The position numbers and the translations under genes are program-made. A stretch of 64,000 bases of DNA from Cellulomonas gilvus ATCC 13127 (GTDB lineage: Bacteria; Actinomycetota; Actinomycetes; Actinomycetales; Cellulomonadaceae), in contig NC_015671.1 in assembly GCF_000218545.1 (NCBI RefSeq), positions 1,240,001 through 1,304,000 on the forward strand, written 5' to 3'. Numbering within the stretch: the stretch's first letter is position 1; each line of letters begins with the position of its first letter. A model generated the notes under the pieces. It made no database searches, was not told where the DNA came from, and saw only the letters and a list, made by a program, of their open reading frames with translations. Of the stretch, positions 63,394 to 64,000 are shown one piece after another.

Positions 63394-64000
63394 GTGACCG
63401 CCGCCGCACTGCAGGAGCGCTCCGAGCTGGCCTCGGCCGCGCGCATCGTCGTCAAGGTCGGGTCCTCGTCGCTCACCAGCCCGGACGGCCGGCTCGACCC
63501 CGAGCGCCTGCGCGCGCTGGTCGACGTGCTCGCGGCGCGCCGCGCCGCCGGGGGCCAGGTCGTGCTGGTCTCGTCCGGTGCCATCGCCGCGGCGATCGGG
63601 CCGCTCGGGCTCGCCGCCCGGCCGCGTGACCTCGCGACGCAGCAGGCCGCGGCGTCGGTGGGGCAGGGGCTGCTCGTCGCGCACTACACCAAGGCGTTCG
63701 CCGACCACGGCCTGCGCGTGGGTCAGGTGCTGCTCACCGCAGACGACACCGTGCGGCGCGGGCACTACCGCAACGCGCACCGCGCGCTCACGAGGCTGCT
63801 GGACCTGGGCGTGGTCCCCGTGATCAACGAGAACGACGCGGTCGCCACCGAGGAGATCCGGTTCGGTGACAACGACCGGCTCGCCGCGCTGGTCTCGCAC
63901 ATGGTCCACGCCGACGCGCTGGTGCTGCTGACCGACGTCGACTCGCTCTACACCGGCGCCCCGTCACGGCCGGGGTCGCGCCGCATCGCGCGGGTCGACG
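63394..64000 (+). CDS. proB: Glutamate 5-kinase (partial, runs past window end)
   Basis: The first 202 codons are in the window. The amino-acid kinase fold shows RIVVKVGSSSLTSPDGRLD near 18-35, VVLVSSGAIAAAIGPLGL near 57, QQAAASVGQGLL, VLLTADDTVRRGHYRNAHR, the VPVINENDAVATEEIRFGDND substrate site near 142-160, and LVLLTDVDSLYTG. It phosphorylates glutamate in proline synthesis. GTG 63394 has CAGAAT (63382-63387) six bases upstream and no Shine-Dalgarno, a leaderless arrangement. The obgE-proB order is common in actinobacteria. Confidence 0.95.
   Translation, partial: MTAAALQERSELASAARIVVKVGSSSLTSPDGRLDPERLRALVDVLAARRAAGGQVVLVSSGAIAAAIGPLGLAARPRDLATQQAAASVGQGLLVAHYTKAFADHGLRVGQVLLTADDTVRRGHYRNAHRALTRLLDLGVVPVINENDAVATEEIRFGDNDRLAALVSHMVHADALVLLTDVDSLYTGAPSRPGSRRIARVD

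Overview
The window is chromosomal DNA of a high-GC actinobacterium. GTG starts are common, stop and start codons often overlap by four bases, and mtrA-mtrB-lpqB, an Rv3235-like gene and the secA/hpf/comF neighbourhood are all present. Gene content and order fit the Micrococcales, most likely Cellulomonas or a close relative; this is an inference from memory of gene order, not a database result. The window is almost entirely core genome. I found no insertion sequence, prophage, CRISPR array, rRNA or replication origin. It starts in the last codons of a probable phosphomannomutase and ends inside proB.

Layout. 1-2.5 kb: Trm112-like protein, CDF metal transporter and a secreted SGNH protein. 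2.5-10.2 kb: a membrane-associated cluster (RDD, SpoIIM-like, DUF58, MoxR ATPase, DUF4350, DUF4129, GPDPase-type membrane protein). 10.4-14.5 kb: mtrA-mtrB-lpqB cell-envelope signalling. 14.6-21.5 kb: comF, hpf, a YcaQ-like glycosylase, an EamA transporter and secA. 21.6-26.6 kb: poorly characterised genes (Rv3235-like, LysM, a short HTH protein, a SAF/CpaB-like protein, a CpaE/MinD-like ATPase relative, a DUF6912-like protein). 26.7-26.9 kb: tRNA-Gln and tRNA-Glu. 27-30 kb: an IclR regulator divergent from leuCD. 30.4-38.3 kb: murA, a PlsC acyltransferase, gpsA, a Cys/Met-metabolism PLP enzyme, ddl, a DUF3515 lipoprotein, thiL, a GNAT enzyme and rpmB. 38.6-47.4 kb: DAK2/FakA-like, recG, rsmD, GNAT, coaD, a coiled-coil protein, yceD, rpmF, rnc and mutM. 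47.5-57 kb: a D-2-hydroxyacid dehydrogenase, a NarL/DevR-type response regulator and a leftward cydA-cydB-cydD-cydC-histidine kinase operon. 57.5-64 kb: rne, rplU, rpmA, obgE and proB.

How the genes work together. Three blocks are coherent operons: the MoxR/DUF58/DUF4129/DUF4350 string, mtrAB-lpqB, and cydABDC plus kinase. In the third, the GAF kinase start overlaps the cydC stop, and a DevR-like regulator is encoded just beyond it, tail to tail. The cydA promoter carries a GGGACC-AA-GGTCCC inverted repeat centred at about -42.5, which resembles the DosR box of mycobacteria. Together these suggest a self-contained DosRS-like oxygen or redox circuit controlling cytochrome bd. This is the most interesting feature of the window.

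A second general feature is promoter architecture. At least fifteen genes lack a convincing Shine-Dalgarno sequence but have a NANNNT -10-like hexamer (TAGGGT, CAGGAT, TACCGT and similar) ending six to eight bases before the start codon. This is the expected signature of leaderless transcripts, and I used it to choose several starts.
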